Positions 21,862-33,200 of a DNA stretch of 64,000 nt are shown here, one piece after another (the stretch's first letter is position 1; every line of letters starts with the position of its first letter). The notes beneath the pieces are model-generated. The model searched no databases. It had not been told where the DNA came from and worked only from the letters and a program-made list of their open reading frames with translations. The position numbers and the translations under genes were made by a program. Origin of the DNA: Perkinsus marinus ATCC 50983 (lineage: Eukaryota; Perkinsozoa; Perkinsida; Perkinsidae); NCBI RefSeq assembly GCF_000006405.1, contig NW_003206506.1:141756-205755 (forward strand), written 5' to 3'.

Positions 21862-22865
21862 CTATGCTGTAAGGAGTATCTTGGTGTCTTCACTGATCGG
21901 AGGAATCACCGGTCTCCGACATAGAGGGCATGTTGGTTTGATCAACTGCGATATGAACCACCTGATCACCATAGCAATCAAGAATAAGCCTTGGAAAGTT
22001 CGCCTACGCTCTTATGCAGTCTTCGTGGAAGCAGTGACCGCATGGTAGTAGTCGGACACCAGGGTCATCCCGACAATCAGCAAGACATATGGGACATTCG
22101 AATGAGCCACCAGCTCGCCTGAACGATACAGACACGCGCACGATTTACAGCTATGAATACCCTCCCCATATGAGCAGCCAGATTGAAAACAACTCCCTCT
22201 CATTTTCACCCGATTATTACAATAAACCTCCACCGGGCGGATCTGTTTCATCAATTTCGCTCATTGAGTCATTACTAACAGCAGCACGGAGAGAGGCCAG
22301 GCTTAAGATAGATCTTTGGGAGATGGAGTGTCGGACACCCAGTGAGGTCATACCAGGTTTCTGAGGAAAAAATCAAGAAAATTGCACAAAATTTATCCTC
22401 CAAGTCCCGAATGTGAAATCTTAAGTGCAAACCCGATCTACTCGATTTCAACGGTGAGCATGTCAGAGAAGCAAAAGGCACCGAAAGCGAAAGTAATTGA
22501 TTTGCTTGGCAATCAGAACCACCAGAATCTCCCAAGACGTAGCCTTCCTGGCCGCTGTGACGACCCACGTTCTATTCCTACCTGTGTATTGACGATTTTA
22601 GTTTTGTCCATGAGCTCCTGCAATCGAGCCTCTTGTTCTTTCAACGTATCACAGCGTAATGGCGGTGAAGGCTTTGGACTTTGGTAAGGCGGTACGAACA
22701 CTAAACGGCCATTCCGCCGTTCGACGTATTTATACTAAAATGGATACCAACAATTGCGCAATTCAAGGCGGAGCATCTCGCTGTTACCCAGAGGAGAACG
22801 AAAACTGCGGCGAACCCCAAGACAATGACGATTGAGATGTAGGGCCAGCTATTGAAGGCACTCAT
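21862..22865 (-). CDS. single-pass membrane RING-H2 ubiquitin ligase
   Basis: ATL- or RNF13-type ligases are anchored in membranes and present a RING-H2 domain to the cytosol. The start MSAFNSWPYIS leads into one transmembrane helix (IVIVLGFAAVFVLLW). A 54-nt intron separates it from YKYVERRNGRLVF and a charged stretch (LKEQEARLQELMDKTK). A further exon carries MTSLGVRHSISQRS and ends in an acidic segment near 22225. After an intron the RING follows: FECPICLADC, then LPCGHCFHEDCIRA, then (after a 46-nt intron) WF...CPLCRRPV. The stop is at 21862-21864. Cysteine and histidine spacing fits RING-H2. The join between the acidic exon and the RING exon is the least certain. If it is wrong, there are two adjacent genes: a small TM protein and a small RING protein. 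Confidence 0.6.
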
Positions 22866-23305
22866 CGAGGAATAATAAACATAGACCAACAAACTGCCAA
22901 CGACAGGGTACTATTCGCCCAGCAGATCACGAATGTCACGGCAATCCTCAAACCCTCTATCCTACATTGACACGAGTGTTGTAAGAAGCTAGCTCACTAT
23001 AGTATCTAAACCAGGATATGCTTTGCATGGAGCATATCAAGATACTCCAACGGAACCCTAAAGCAAGCAAAAGCATTAGAGATCTCTCACTCGACCTTAA
23101 AACAGTGCTGCCACCATCAGACTGACTGGCTGCCTGTATACAACTTCAACAAATGGTTTATCGAATCGATCTCATCGATTGTTGAATTTCATCTGTTACA
23201 GGCAGCAGAACCTTATGGACCACATATTACAGTTGAGGAAATACAAGATAGTTCAAGATTACAAGATGAGAGGAAGATTCAGATGAGTCGAAAGAACGTT
23301 GCGTT
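22866..23305. other. divergent intergenic region
   Basis: About 440 bp separate two genes pointing outward (RING-H2 on minus, two-TM protein on plus), so it should hold both promoters. I see no gene, repeat or clear motif in it. Confidence 0.5.
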
Positions 23306-23617
23306 ATGACCAGCCTGACTTCATCACCGTCCCTACCACTCCTAGGCCCAGGTCCTGATAGGCCTTTATCACAGTATCCCAGTATGGGCCTGAACAGGAG
23401 GCAACTGTGGCTCAGCAAAGTGGTGGCCTCCTTCATGGCTGTACTTTGCATAGCGTGTACAACTACCTTAGTGGTAGTCACCAGTAAATGCTCTACTACT
23501 CGAGCATTCGCCGACTCACTGTGTGAACATCTACCAACAATCTACATGATTTGGACCGCGGTTCTCTGTGGCACTATAGTCGCGACTTTTGTCGTCTATT
23601 ACGGCCGAACGAAGTGA
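23306..23617 (+). CDS. small two-transmembrane protein, unrecognised
   Basis: An uninterrupted 103-residue frame starts at ATG and ends YYGRTK. A Ser/Pro-rich cytosolic-looking start (MTSLTSSPSLPLLGPGP) precedes LSKVVASFMAVLCIACTTTL, a first helix. A 35-residue loop with two cysteines follows, then a second helix (IWTAVLCGTIVATFVVYYG). The topology would place both ends on the same side. No family is recognised. The hydropathy pattern and clean ATG make it more likely than chance. Confidence 0.5.
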   Translation: MTSLTSSPSLPLLGPGPDRPLSQYPSMGLNRRQLWLSKVVASFMAVLCIACTTTLVVVTSKCSTTRAFADSLCEHLPTIYMIWTAVLCGTIVATFVVYYGRTK

Positions 23618-23766
23618 TGGAGGTGACTTCAGTGTGTAGCATGTATGTGTGTCGAAATCGAATCAAGTTGATGTAGCGTTGGGAGTATTTCGAAAATGAA
23701 CAGAAGCTTTACTCCGCCTGTCGAGAAAGGGTGGTAGAAGCAACCCTTGTCAAACTGAGTTCACTT

Positions 23767-24457
23767 ATGTTTTCTAATGTTTCCAAGTCGAGAATCCATC
23801 GGATAGCAGTCCTGCAGAAACGGTATAAGGTAACGATACGTGAAAAAGATCTGGAGAAGCACTTTACTCGAAGTCCCGGTCCAGGAGGGCAAAATGTGAA
23901 TGCGGTACTGCTGAGTCACTCGCTTTCCAGTCATATTGATGTTTCCGTTCAGTCTCATACTAGATGCCAACTAATTCTTGACTTTGCGAAATGTAAGAGT
24001 TGGTTGTCCGATGCAATAGTGGCTAATTTGAAGTAGGGATGCTCGGTATTTTTCCCAAGGTGATACGTTCTCAGAAAGCTGGAAGCAAGGGCAGGCACTT
24101 TGACACGGAGCGGCAATGCTATAATGATAACCTGTCACGAGACTCGATCACAAATCTCCAACTATGACCGAGCCCTTCGAACACTACAGCAAAAGCTTGA
24201 CGCGGCTGAAGCCTATCGAGAGGTCAGGAAAGGATCTGTTGGAGAAATGATGGTGACACTGCCGCCTTAGGAAGAGAAGTTGGAGTTTTCTGACTGGCTT
24301 AAAACGGTGAAAAGCGAGGAGGAAATACAGGAGTAAGAAATGACAACTGTTGTTGAAGTTAAATTGGTTGTAATCTGGCAGGTATCATGAATACAATCGT
24401 AAACGGCGAGATCGAGACAAGCAGCATCGGAAGATGAAGAAGGAGCTCAAGTTCTGA
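23767..24457 (+). CDS. organellar GGQ peptide-release factor of the ICT1/MTRFR type
   Basis: Short GGQ factors release peptides from stalled mitochondrial (or plastid) ribosomes. They lack the codon-reading domains of true release factors. The basic start MFSNVSKSRIHR could be a mitochondrial targeting region. TIREKDLEKHFTRSPGPGG-Q-NVN contains the catalytic GGQ (23884-23892). Later exons give the family continuation (ITCHETRSQISNYDRALR) and the usual strongly basic tail (YNRKRRDRDKQHRKMKK), with the stop at 24455-24457. The part between about 23905 and 24110 contains introns whose exact ends I could not fix. The short N-terminus argues against a full RF1/RF2. Confidence 0.75.
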
Positions 24458-24706
24458 CGATCACTAAGCTTACGGCATGCTCGATACGGTTTCTGGCACA
24501 CTATGGTTGAGCTTTACTCAATGTTATCGTCTTGCCTGTTGATGTTCTCATTATGGAAGGCTTCGATATTCGTCGACGTCTGAGCTGGTTGTAAGGTACA
24601 GGCTGTTCATGCGTACGCGTGCAGATTCGTATCATTTACTTCAACACAACTCCAAGACGCCTATTGATCAGTGATTGACGGTTGACAACAGTTTTGCATA
24701 TTCTTC

Positions 24707-24999
24707 ATGTTGTCTCGTGCCGTTCTCGCATCTCGATCGCTGGTATCAGCAGCAGTCGTCAGTCGACCTTCAATGGTCCGAGCATTCTCATCTGTTCCGG
24801 CTGGATGCCCTGGGGCTATCAGTGGACCTGTTTGCTATGAGGATGATATTGCGCATGTTCAGGTGGGAACTCCATTCAATATAGTAGAACTCAACAAGCG
24901 CTTTTACAGGTGAATAATGGGTATAGTAAGAAGTACGCTGATGGTTGGGAACGCATCTTTGGCAAGGCCAAAGGAGACAAACAAGCTGTCAAGAAATAG
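24707..24999 (+). CDS. small mitochondrial protein with a YADGWERIFGK end
   Basis: Two exons (24707-24862 and 24910-24999) joined by a 47-nt GT-AG intron encode about 81 residues. The first 30 (MLSRAVLASRSLVSAAVV, then RPSMVRAFSS) are an amphipathic, arginine-bearing and acid-free presequence typical of mitochondrial import. The mature part is short and ends in GYSKKYADGWERIFGKAKG followed by lysines. I know no named family for it. Such small mitochondrial proteins are often divergent respiratory-complex subunits, but that is only an analogy. Confidence 0.65.
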
Positions 25000-25642
25000 G
25001 AAAACCTCCTATGTGATATTGTAACTGTTATATTCATCCTGTTCCTGATCTCTCCAAGTGCCATGCTTGTGTAATAGTTAATCGTCTGGTCGTATGTTTC
25101 CAGTTTCTCTTTACGATGGGCTCAAAGGTGGTAGGGGTCCCTCTATACTTATCCAAGGCATTGCTGATGGCTGTAGAGTGTGAACCAAACCGTTATAGAA
25201 ATCACTTTATTGGAGATAACATGCTCAATTAGGAGGGTTTATCGATGACCTTTGAGAGGCATAATGATAATAACAGTCAAGACCATGGTCACAAACCCAT
25301 TCGCCATCCACTGCTAAATTTTGCGGCGCTAAAGGGACCCTGTTGACCGATTAATGCTTGCAAGGTGGCATCCAGCCTACCTCCGTGTGTGCGAACTGTA
25401 GGCTGAGCATTGAAGCTCGTGGTCTACATGTCGTTATCTTGTCGCCGGTTACATCCTTCGACCAGCGAATCGGCTATGTTCCTGGTGGGAGTGTGCGAAG
25501 TATTATTATTGATTCCGACGAACGTACACATGTTGTTGAACAAGACTCCACTAGCACTGCCTCCTCTGCTACGAAGACTACGTAACGTAGTTATCACTTG
25601 TGAATCCTTACATGCTCCCACTATCACAACAGAGTTACGATT
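25000..25642. other. region without a supported gene
   Basis: Short frames occur (for example from the ATG near 25119, MGSKVVGVPLYLSK), but none continues across plausible splice sites or shows clear homology. Confidence 0.4.
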
Positions 25643-26093
25643 TCAGTTAGCAACTCGAATGTACCAATGTATATGGAAGTCGTCGACCAACGACGACTTG
25701 TGATAGGCGCCGGTTTCTAGGGTTGTAGAACGTAGATAGGTTCTTATATGGTCAATGAAGAAATAGAAGTCTACTTACGAGCTCCCTGATCCCCTTCCAT
25801 TGAAACCCAATAGGTCTACCATTACGGTTAGAACAGCTTCCAGCTGGGCAATGCGTGCTAGGAGATAGCCGAATGATAGTTCTGTGTGATAACAACTTGA
25901 GATTATTGAATGGAATAACGGTACGACGAAGGCTCCAGCGCAAGCCGAAACCAAAATAATGAAATGAAGGGGCTCTGGTGTCGACCTTGGCGGATGGGGA
26001 ATCCGAAGTAAAGACGACAAAGTCCCCAACCAGAATCTGGACATGTCCGGTCATCAACTTGGTAGCAGTAGTGAGTAGCAACGAGATTGTCAT
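25643..26093 (-). CDS. possible small membrane protein
   Basis: Minus-strand frames from about 26093 include a hydrophobic stretch (FIILVSACAGAFVVPLF). LLARIAQLEAVLTVMVDLLG follows, then a clean donor (gtaagt) near 25784, and an acceptor at about 25694 leads to a short final exon ending RVAN. Splicing of the first part is ambiguous and several frames are open, so coordinates and existence are both uncertain. No family is recognised. Confidence 0.25.
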
Positions 26094-26219
26094 CGCGGTT
26101 TGACCGCGTAGGCCTCCTTCTAAGGCTATACTCAATCATAAGCTTGGCAGTAGTAGTCAAAAATGAAATGAAGTTTATCATATTCATATCAATCAAGTAC
26201 AACAACACTTCTCACGTTC

Positions 26220-27337
26220 CTATTTGGCTCCAGCCTTGACCTCCTTGGACTGATGAGCAAATATATCACCATCGTCGGCCGCCGCCATCCATTCTTTTGG
26301 AGCCTCCTCTGACTCTGAGGGGAAGAAGCAGTACTTCAACTATTGTACACGATATTGAGTAACATCGCGAGGAACTGTACTCAACCGACCTGGTCAGGTG
26401 TACTGATCGTCGGCACCAGAGTTTGACTGAGGATTTCGAAACGATTCGCCAAGGGTGAATACGTGATAAGGGTCGATGTGTTTCAAGGCAGAAGCAAACG
26501 AAAAACTACTGATTCACGAATCGCCAGACGTGGTAGTGGAGTTTTCCGGATAGCTTACTGAACATGTTGCGATCAAAATCGCCAGAATCTTCGAATCTGG
26601 CCGCCGTGAGACGTGCATCACCGTCATAATTGCTGCTCTTATAGCTTCCGGGATGAGTCCTGCCAGACACAATAGTTGACATAAAAGTGGATTCGTAAAG
26701 AGAGCAGTGCCTTTCCTTTAGGGAGTGCTTGAGCACATTGTCCACCTTTCCCCATTGCCAAGTCTCGCCGTTATCTGTCCCTCCAGAGGTAGCCAGCCGA
26801 GTGTTTCCCGACAGCGGATCGTAGTAGTGGTAGGCGGACTCCTCCTTCTCGGTGGTCTCCTGAATGCCACTTCCCGGGACCTAACGCAGACACTGTCCAA
26901 AGGCATGGGGAACGAATTCGTCCTACATTGTCGAGGTTGTCTATGTCGGCCCCCATGTCGAGATCCTCATCGAGGAAATAGGTGTTATGGGCTGTACTGA
27001 ACTTGCTACCGATCGTGCCAGGTTTTTTAGCCGTCGGATTGGAGCTCGCCACTGCGTCCATCTTCCGTTCAATAGAGGCCTCCGGAACTGTTTCTTTGGT
27101 CGTCGGAGTTACCGAGGAGGAAGGAGGGTTGAAATGGGATTCAATCTCGTCCATGGACCTGTCGAATCCCGTGCTCTTTGAGAACAGTAGCCCACTCAAG
27201 GGAATTTACTTCTTCCTGATTCGGTCATGCTCCTCCAGGGTCCAGTCACAAGAGCCTCTACCATAAGGGTAGAAATGATACTTTTCCTCAGAGATGTTCC
27301 CGCCACTGTTGATGTCTTCTTCCTCGTTGCCATCCAT
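26220..27337 (-). CDS. unrecognised multi-exon soluble protein
   Basis: The start MDGNEEEDINSGGNISEEKY is joined by a 51-nt intron to SMDEIESHFNPPSSS. A 46-nt intron then leads to a block containing HYYDPLSGNTRLATSGG, YESTFMSTIVSGRTHPG and FEDSGDFDRNMFSKLSGKL. The last part is less clear: either translation stops at 26506 (VNQ), or further small exons lead to EAPKEWMAAADDGDIFAHQS and a stop at 26220. No transmembrane segment or known domain is visible. The middle repeats Tyr/Ser/Gly-rich motifs resembling low-complexity cytoskeletal or flagellar proteins, but I would not assign a role. Confidence 0.5.
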
Positions 27338-28048
27338 ATTGGTAGGGTTGACCTTGCACAAGCTACCGTCCGACTGGGAGGTCCCCCAAGCCTACGTTAT
27401 CAAACTGCCCGCTCATACGTCTACTCGCTTCAGGAGACGGAACTTGCACTGACATGCAGTGAATAGCTAAAGAAAGTTTGCACGCATGCACACGCTGCAA
27501 CCCACTTTACACTACACACGGATCATGCCCCTCGCGAACACCATCAACACGGCTCCGAACACACATCCGTCGACTACTGCAGCCCCATATAAGGCTACAG
27601 TCTTGAAGGACGTCTGTGCAGTAACACAGACGAGGTAAGAGGAAGGAAACACTATTCAGTCGAAATGGCAGCTATCACCCGGCGCCACTTCAATAAGCGT
27701 CCGCCGTTGACGTGCATATGGAAATGCCACACATTCTAACGAGCATTAACTCCATCATAGCGAGGCGATACTCATCTAGCCTGGCACCTCACTTCATGAA
27801 ACTGACCATTTCAACCACTGAGTCGACTAGAAACACAACAAAAAGTATTTCGGTTGGCATACACCATCACTGAGTTGAAAAACTCACAGGCTCCCTTCAG
27901 CCGACTAACATGATTCTACTAATAACACTTGCCCGACTATCACTTAATAAAAATATGCTTATCGAAGATACCAACCTTATGCTCAATACTTGCTATAATG
28001 ATGTTCATTGATACGATAAAAGGAGTCGAAAACACGTTGTCACAATAA
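27338..28048. other. intergenic region
   Basis: About 700 bp upstream of the minus-strand gene at 26220-27337 and downstream of the fumarate reductase. It contains no supported gene. The sequence is fairly AT-rich toward 27950-28030. Confidence 0.5.
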
Positions 28049-29566
28049 TCACAACTTGGATCTAGCCAAGCCCTTATCAGCGACGACTCTAACGTTGGAC
28101 TCCTGCATGTGGCTACTTGCCGATCTGCCGGCCACACGGCCGAAGACAACACAGTCCAACAAAGAGCTGCCACCAAGACGGTTCTTGCCGTGGATGCCAC
28201 CATTGACCTCACCAGCTCCGAAGAGGCCCTCGATGGGCTTGTCCTGCCTGAGGACGCGGGCATCAGTGTCGACCTTCAAGCCACCCATACAGTAGTGGAT
28301 GACAGGCGTCACGATAGCGACGTGGAAAGAGTCGTTGATATCAGTAGGGGTATTATGGTAAAACTTTTTACCCCATTTATCATAGCTCTTGCCGCTAGGG
28401 TAAGCTGGGTAGCTGCCACCCTCGGGATCCTGCGCCATTTTCACTGCACATTCGTTATTAACCCTGAAACTGTCCTCCAGCACCTTGGGGTCAATACCAG
28501 TATCAGCACAGAGATCGCGGCCCGACTTGTAAAACTTCATGAGGCCTCTGCCTTTGTAGTGCTTGCAGTGCCACTCGATCTCCTTCGAAGCCTTTGAGTT
28601 CAAAAGTAGACGGAACGGTCCTTTATTCTTCCACATCTCTCCGGTAACATAGTCTCTACGACCAAGCTCATTACAGAATCGTCTACCATGGGCATCAATA
28701 AGGAGACCACCAACACCACGGAGAGCCTCGGCAGCCAGGAACTTGACCTTATTGTCGGGTTCATCAGGGTGGACCAGACCAGTCGGATGTACCTACAAAA
28801 TGAAGCTGATAGAAACTCATCAAGGGAGTGAGCTCACCTGAACCCACTCCAGATCGACTGTCTCCCCCCCTATAGCCTGGGCCATCTTAATGCCATCACC
28901 AGTAGTATGCTCTCCATTGGTAGTTGGCAAATGAGCCAGATCTGGCCTATACTGCTTCAATAGAGAGCCATCGGTAAAGTCAGCACCAAAGCCGCCGGTA
29001 GCCAAGACCACGGCCCCAAACAGTTCATGGGTCTTGCCGTCCTTAACGTACTCGCACCCAATCACTTCACCGGAGGCATCAGTCAGCAGCTTGTCAACCT
29101 TGGCCTTCATGATCATCTTAGCTCGAGTTGGCTCCTTCTCACAAATTTCCTCAAGTTTCTCCATAAGAGCATAAGTAATTGTCATACCAGGAAAACGAGC
29201 CTTTCCGCGATGGGTACGCTCCATAGAGTGGCCGCCAAGTCTCGAAAGCAATGACAAGTCAAGGCCGAATCGGTCAATGAGCCAATCGACGCCATCAGCG
29301 CTCTCGTGGGTCAAAACCTTGATGAGATCGGGCCGCTCAGCACCACCTCTGAGGGAATCCTTCTCGAAGAGTTCCGGGCTGTCAGGAATGCCCTGCTTCC
29401 TTTGAGTGGCGGTCAGTGCCCCGTTGATACCAGAAGTGGCCTTGGTAGAGTTACCACCACAGAATGACATCTTGTCAAGGAGTATGACACGTCCACCACG
29501 CTCGAGGACGGTATGAGCAGCGGAAAGGCCAGCGAGGCCTCCACCAACGACAATAACGTGTTCCAT
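28049..29566 (-). CDS. soluble flavin-dependent fumarate reductase, C-terminal SKL
   Basis: This is an OSM1/FRD-type enzyme that reduces fumarate to succinate, reoxidising FADH2 or NADH when oxygen is limiting. Two exons (28838-29566 and 28049-28792) flank a 45-nt intron and give 490 residues. The dinucleotide-binding start is VIVVGGGLAGLSAAHTVLE, followed by CGGNSTKATSGING and the active-site region HSMERTHRGKARFPG. A second block has HPTGLV, RRFCNELGRRDYVTGEMW, and the substrate- and FAD-binding LFGAGEVNGGIHGKNRLGGSSLLDC. The three final residues, SKL, are a canonical peroxisomal targeting signal 1, and there is no N-terminal presequence. Kinetoplastid glycosomal fumarate reductase is a precedent for such targeting. 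There is no fused cytochrome b5 or ApbE domain. Confidence 0.9.
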
Positions 29567-30218
29567 ATTAGTGGATAAAAAGCGTATTCGCCTGAGTACT
29601 CAGCAACTAGGTGAGCTACGAGGTATTTTGGTAGAACTCCTACGAGGAACACTGAGCGATTGTGCAGTGCATACGAACACAATTACGAACCATACGTGAA
29701 CGGTAACACAAGCATCCCGAGGACATACCTACAGGGACTATAGTACAAGTAAATGCACCGAGTGACCTGCACGCATGCACACGATAACCAAGGCGTGGCG
29801 AGACCTAGCGTGTGGTGTGAACTCAACAGGCATATTCAAGTAGTGGTGGTATTATTATGATATAGGCTTTATCGTAGGGTGTTGATAGAGTACTCCAATG
29901 ATACATATGATGATACGCAGTACTACTGCAGCAGTAGACTAGAAGCGGGTGGGGACGAGAACGACAACAACAACAACGATGGTGGTGGTATCAGCACTAC
30001 ACGCTTGATTCTAATAAATGTAATCATTATGAAGGCGACGGAGAAAATGGGATACCCCGATACGATAGGTCGTCAATCAATCGTTCAATAAATGATAGCA
30101 ATACTATGTACGATTTAGTTGCACTTGCAGCAGATGTAATTGTTGCGAATAGAGAATAGTGATCGTGATGTAGCACAACTACCATCAACAACAGCGTGGA
30201 ATCTATCACACAAGTCGA
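29567..30218. other. intergenic region
   Basis: About 650 bp between two minus-strand genes. It contains short AAC/GGT triplet runs (29960-29990) and no supported ORF. It should include the fumarate reductase promoter and the 3' end of the glutamine-rich protein gene. Confidence 0.5.
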
Positions 30219-33200
30219 TCAGAGACCGGAACCCGATGGGGCATTAGGGTTCTCATGAGCAGCAGCAGTAGTAGTAGTAGGCGGCGGTCTCGGTGCTGGT
30301 GGCGCAGATGCCTTAGATGGTACAGCCTTGGGCAGAATAGAAGTACCCCCACTGACCGCATTGCCGTAATAGAACTGCTGGTATGGCGAGCGCTGCTGTT
30401 GCTGATGTTGCTGTAGGGACGCTGTGGTAGTAGTAGAGGGCCCTTGCTGGGCTCGTACACCAGGAGCCTTCGGTGTAGCCGCCGTACTGTACTGCGATCT
30501 ATTATTGGCAAATATATTCTGCAGCATATTCTGAATGGCGGGCATAGAAGTGGTACCAGAGGGTACTCCTCCTGCTGCTGCAGCAGCACTAGCAGAACCC
30601 GGAGACGAAGGAGATGGCCCTGTAGGTGTCATACCTCCAGGACGCCGCATAGGACCAGTAGCACCATGAGTGAACTGTGTGAGTAGCCGCTGATACAACT
30701 GATGTAAGTTACCAAGATTGGCCCTACCGAGTGCAGCAGCAGCTGCAGCAGCAGCATTTTGATTGCCAGCTTGCTGACCCGCCACGGTTGACTGTGTGCT
30801 TGGGGAAGCTGCTTGTTGTTGTTGAGCTTGTTGTTGAGCAAGCATAGACTGTAACAAGTTTTGCACTGTAGCTTGCGGCATCTTAGGCATAGCCCCCGTA
30901 GCTACTGTGCCCAATCCTTGACCAGGGAATCGTTGTGCAGCCGGGGATGGCGCCTTGCCTCCGCCTAGATCCACCTTCAGCTGTTGTTGCTGATTCTGTA
31001 AGCCAATCGTAGGTTGCATCTGGCCACGCTTGGGCATAATGTACTGCTGCATAGGTTGTTGCTGTCCAGTGCCGCCGTCCTGAGTCACGACCCCTGCTGC
31101 AGCAGCAGCATTACGTAGTTGCAGCAATTGAGCTAGATGCTGCGGTTGTTGTTGTTGCTGCTGCTGCGGACTAGCTGTTGCCGCTACCCTCTGATACGCA
31201 CCGCTAGGAGTAGCTTTCCCCATAACGAAACCACCAGCTTGGTGCTGCTGCCGTTGCACTGGTGTAAACTGATGCGATGGCGCCTGACCAATCATGTGGG
31301 GACCGCTTGGCCGGCTCGTCGCCATCGGCAACATTGTCACCTTCGTCCTCCTATAATTCTCAGGAATCGGCTGCTTCGTCGGAGCCACCTGAAGAAGCCA
31401 ACACTGAAGTCCATCCTAGAGGGTGCATACTATTACATGAATACCACTACCATTATCTGGCATCTGCTCTTTCATCCTCTTTGCAGCATACGTCAACAAC
31501 TTCATAGCTTCTGGCCCAATACACGAGCTCAGCTGTTTCACAGGCGCGCCCTTAGTCGAGGCAGCAGCATATCGCTGCAATGCAAGCAATGCATTAGCAT
31601 GAGCATTCCTCAATGCTAAGGGAGAGGCCGGCGACCCCAATGGAGGAGCTTCCCATTGGAAGACTCTCATCTCCCGGCATTCAGTAGCACGTCTCCTTCG
31701 AGCAACTCCCATCGAAGTGACCGCATTACTGAGCCATCGACAGGAGTTCTGATGGCTCACAGTAGCTATGTACTCATCCCAAGCCTTGAGTGCCTCTGAG
31801 AAGCTCACTGGTGTTGCCACACGGGATACAGATGATCGTATGGCGATACTGCAAGGACGCCGCCTCCTTCTCCTCCCATGCGGCGGTGGTGATAATATAC
31901 TGTTAGCTGTCGAAGCCTTCTGTATGCACTTACGCACCTTAGGGAGCCTCCAATGTACTTGACCGACACTTCTCCCTGCCGATTCACCAGCTTGCCTCCG
32001 TCGCCGAACAAGTGCAGAGGGTACCGATTTGGTCGGATAGAACGCAGCAAACGTAGGGGTAGTGAGCCCCCTACGATAGTGGAACAACTCCAAGGCATCC
32101 TCCTGACCATGCAAAGACTTCTCCAGTGTTCGATCGTCCACGTCCGTCAAAGCTTGCTCAACTGCAGTTGGAGTGGTATCACTGAGCTGGGCGGCCGAGT
32201 GGTCCCGAACTATGCGAACATCTAATGGTGTGCCAACCTGCCTCTGCTTTTCCCCTGCCATACCTTCCATAGAACCACGCCATCTCGTACCGGCAGGGGG
32301 AATCATAGGCCGTTCCGTAAGCATCTCATTAGCACGTCTTAGACAGGCACCACTAGAGCGTAGTTTGTCGTGACCAGCGATGCCTTCCATGGCACACCGA
32401 ATACCGATCTCAACCGTCCGCCAGCTAACGCCATGGGTCAGCCCACTGGCCAAGTCCAACGAGTCCTCCTGTAGATTGGCAGCGACACTGCTACGAAGGA
32501 CCTCTCTCCGTCGTTCCGCTATGAAGTGAGTAGATGAGCTTTTGTGGTCGAAGCATCGTGGCAAGGAGCGTGCCGAAGCTGCCAATAGTAAAAGACTCTC
32601 CTTCTCCTCCCAAACCTGGGCGAGCATACCAATACCTTGTAGTTGTAGTTGTAGTTGTGGCTGCTGCTGCTGCGGAGCTACTGCTGCTGCTGCAGGTGTC
32701 GCCGCCTTTCTAGACCGTGGTGTAGCCTTCGCCTTGGCAACTACTACTGAGGAAGTGCTACATGGAGTCTTTACCACCGACTCCTGATCCCCAATAGGGT
32801 GGGTGGACATCTCTCTGACCATCGCCGTGAAGAGTGCTGGTAACCGTGCTCGAGCTGCCTCCGAAAACTGCATCTCATGCATAAGTGTACGTTGATTACT
32901 CAACAGCTCGTTCATCCGCAGCCTAGGCTCCGCACCAGGGTCCGGGAAGTCCACTACTCCCGGCACGAACACTGTACTACAAACAACAGCGTCATCATCG
33001 TCAGCATCACCAACCAAGGTGGGTGGCCGAGGTGTAGCCGTGCTGCTACTAGTGCTACTACTGGTCGCCCAAGTCGACTGTATCGGAGGACCTTTGTCAG
33101 ACATCCACACCGCTGATGCATCATTAAGCCGGTCTATGATATCACGCAATGGGTCGATAGAAGCCCTCGCCTCGGCGGCATTGGAGTACTGAGATCCTTC

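Noticed and set aside
28049-29566. Bacterial transfer as the origin of the fumarate reductase
   Set aside because: The OSM1/FRD type is widespread in eukaryotes, and the gene has a typical 45-nt intron and local base composition.
32639-32697. CTG/CAG triplet cluster as a microsatellite or regulatory repeat
   Set aside because: It is in frame and encodes a Gln/Leu-rich stretch of the glutamine-rich protein.
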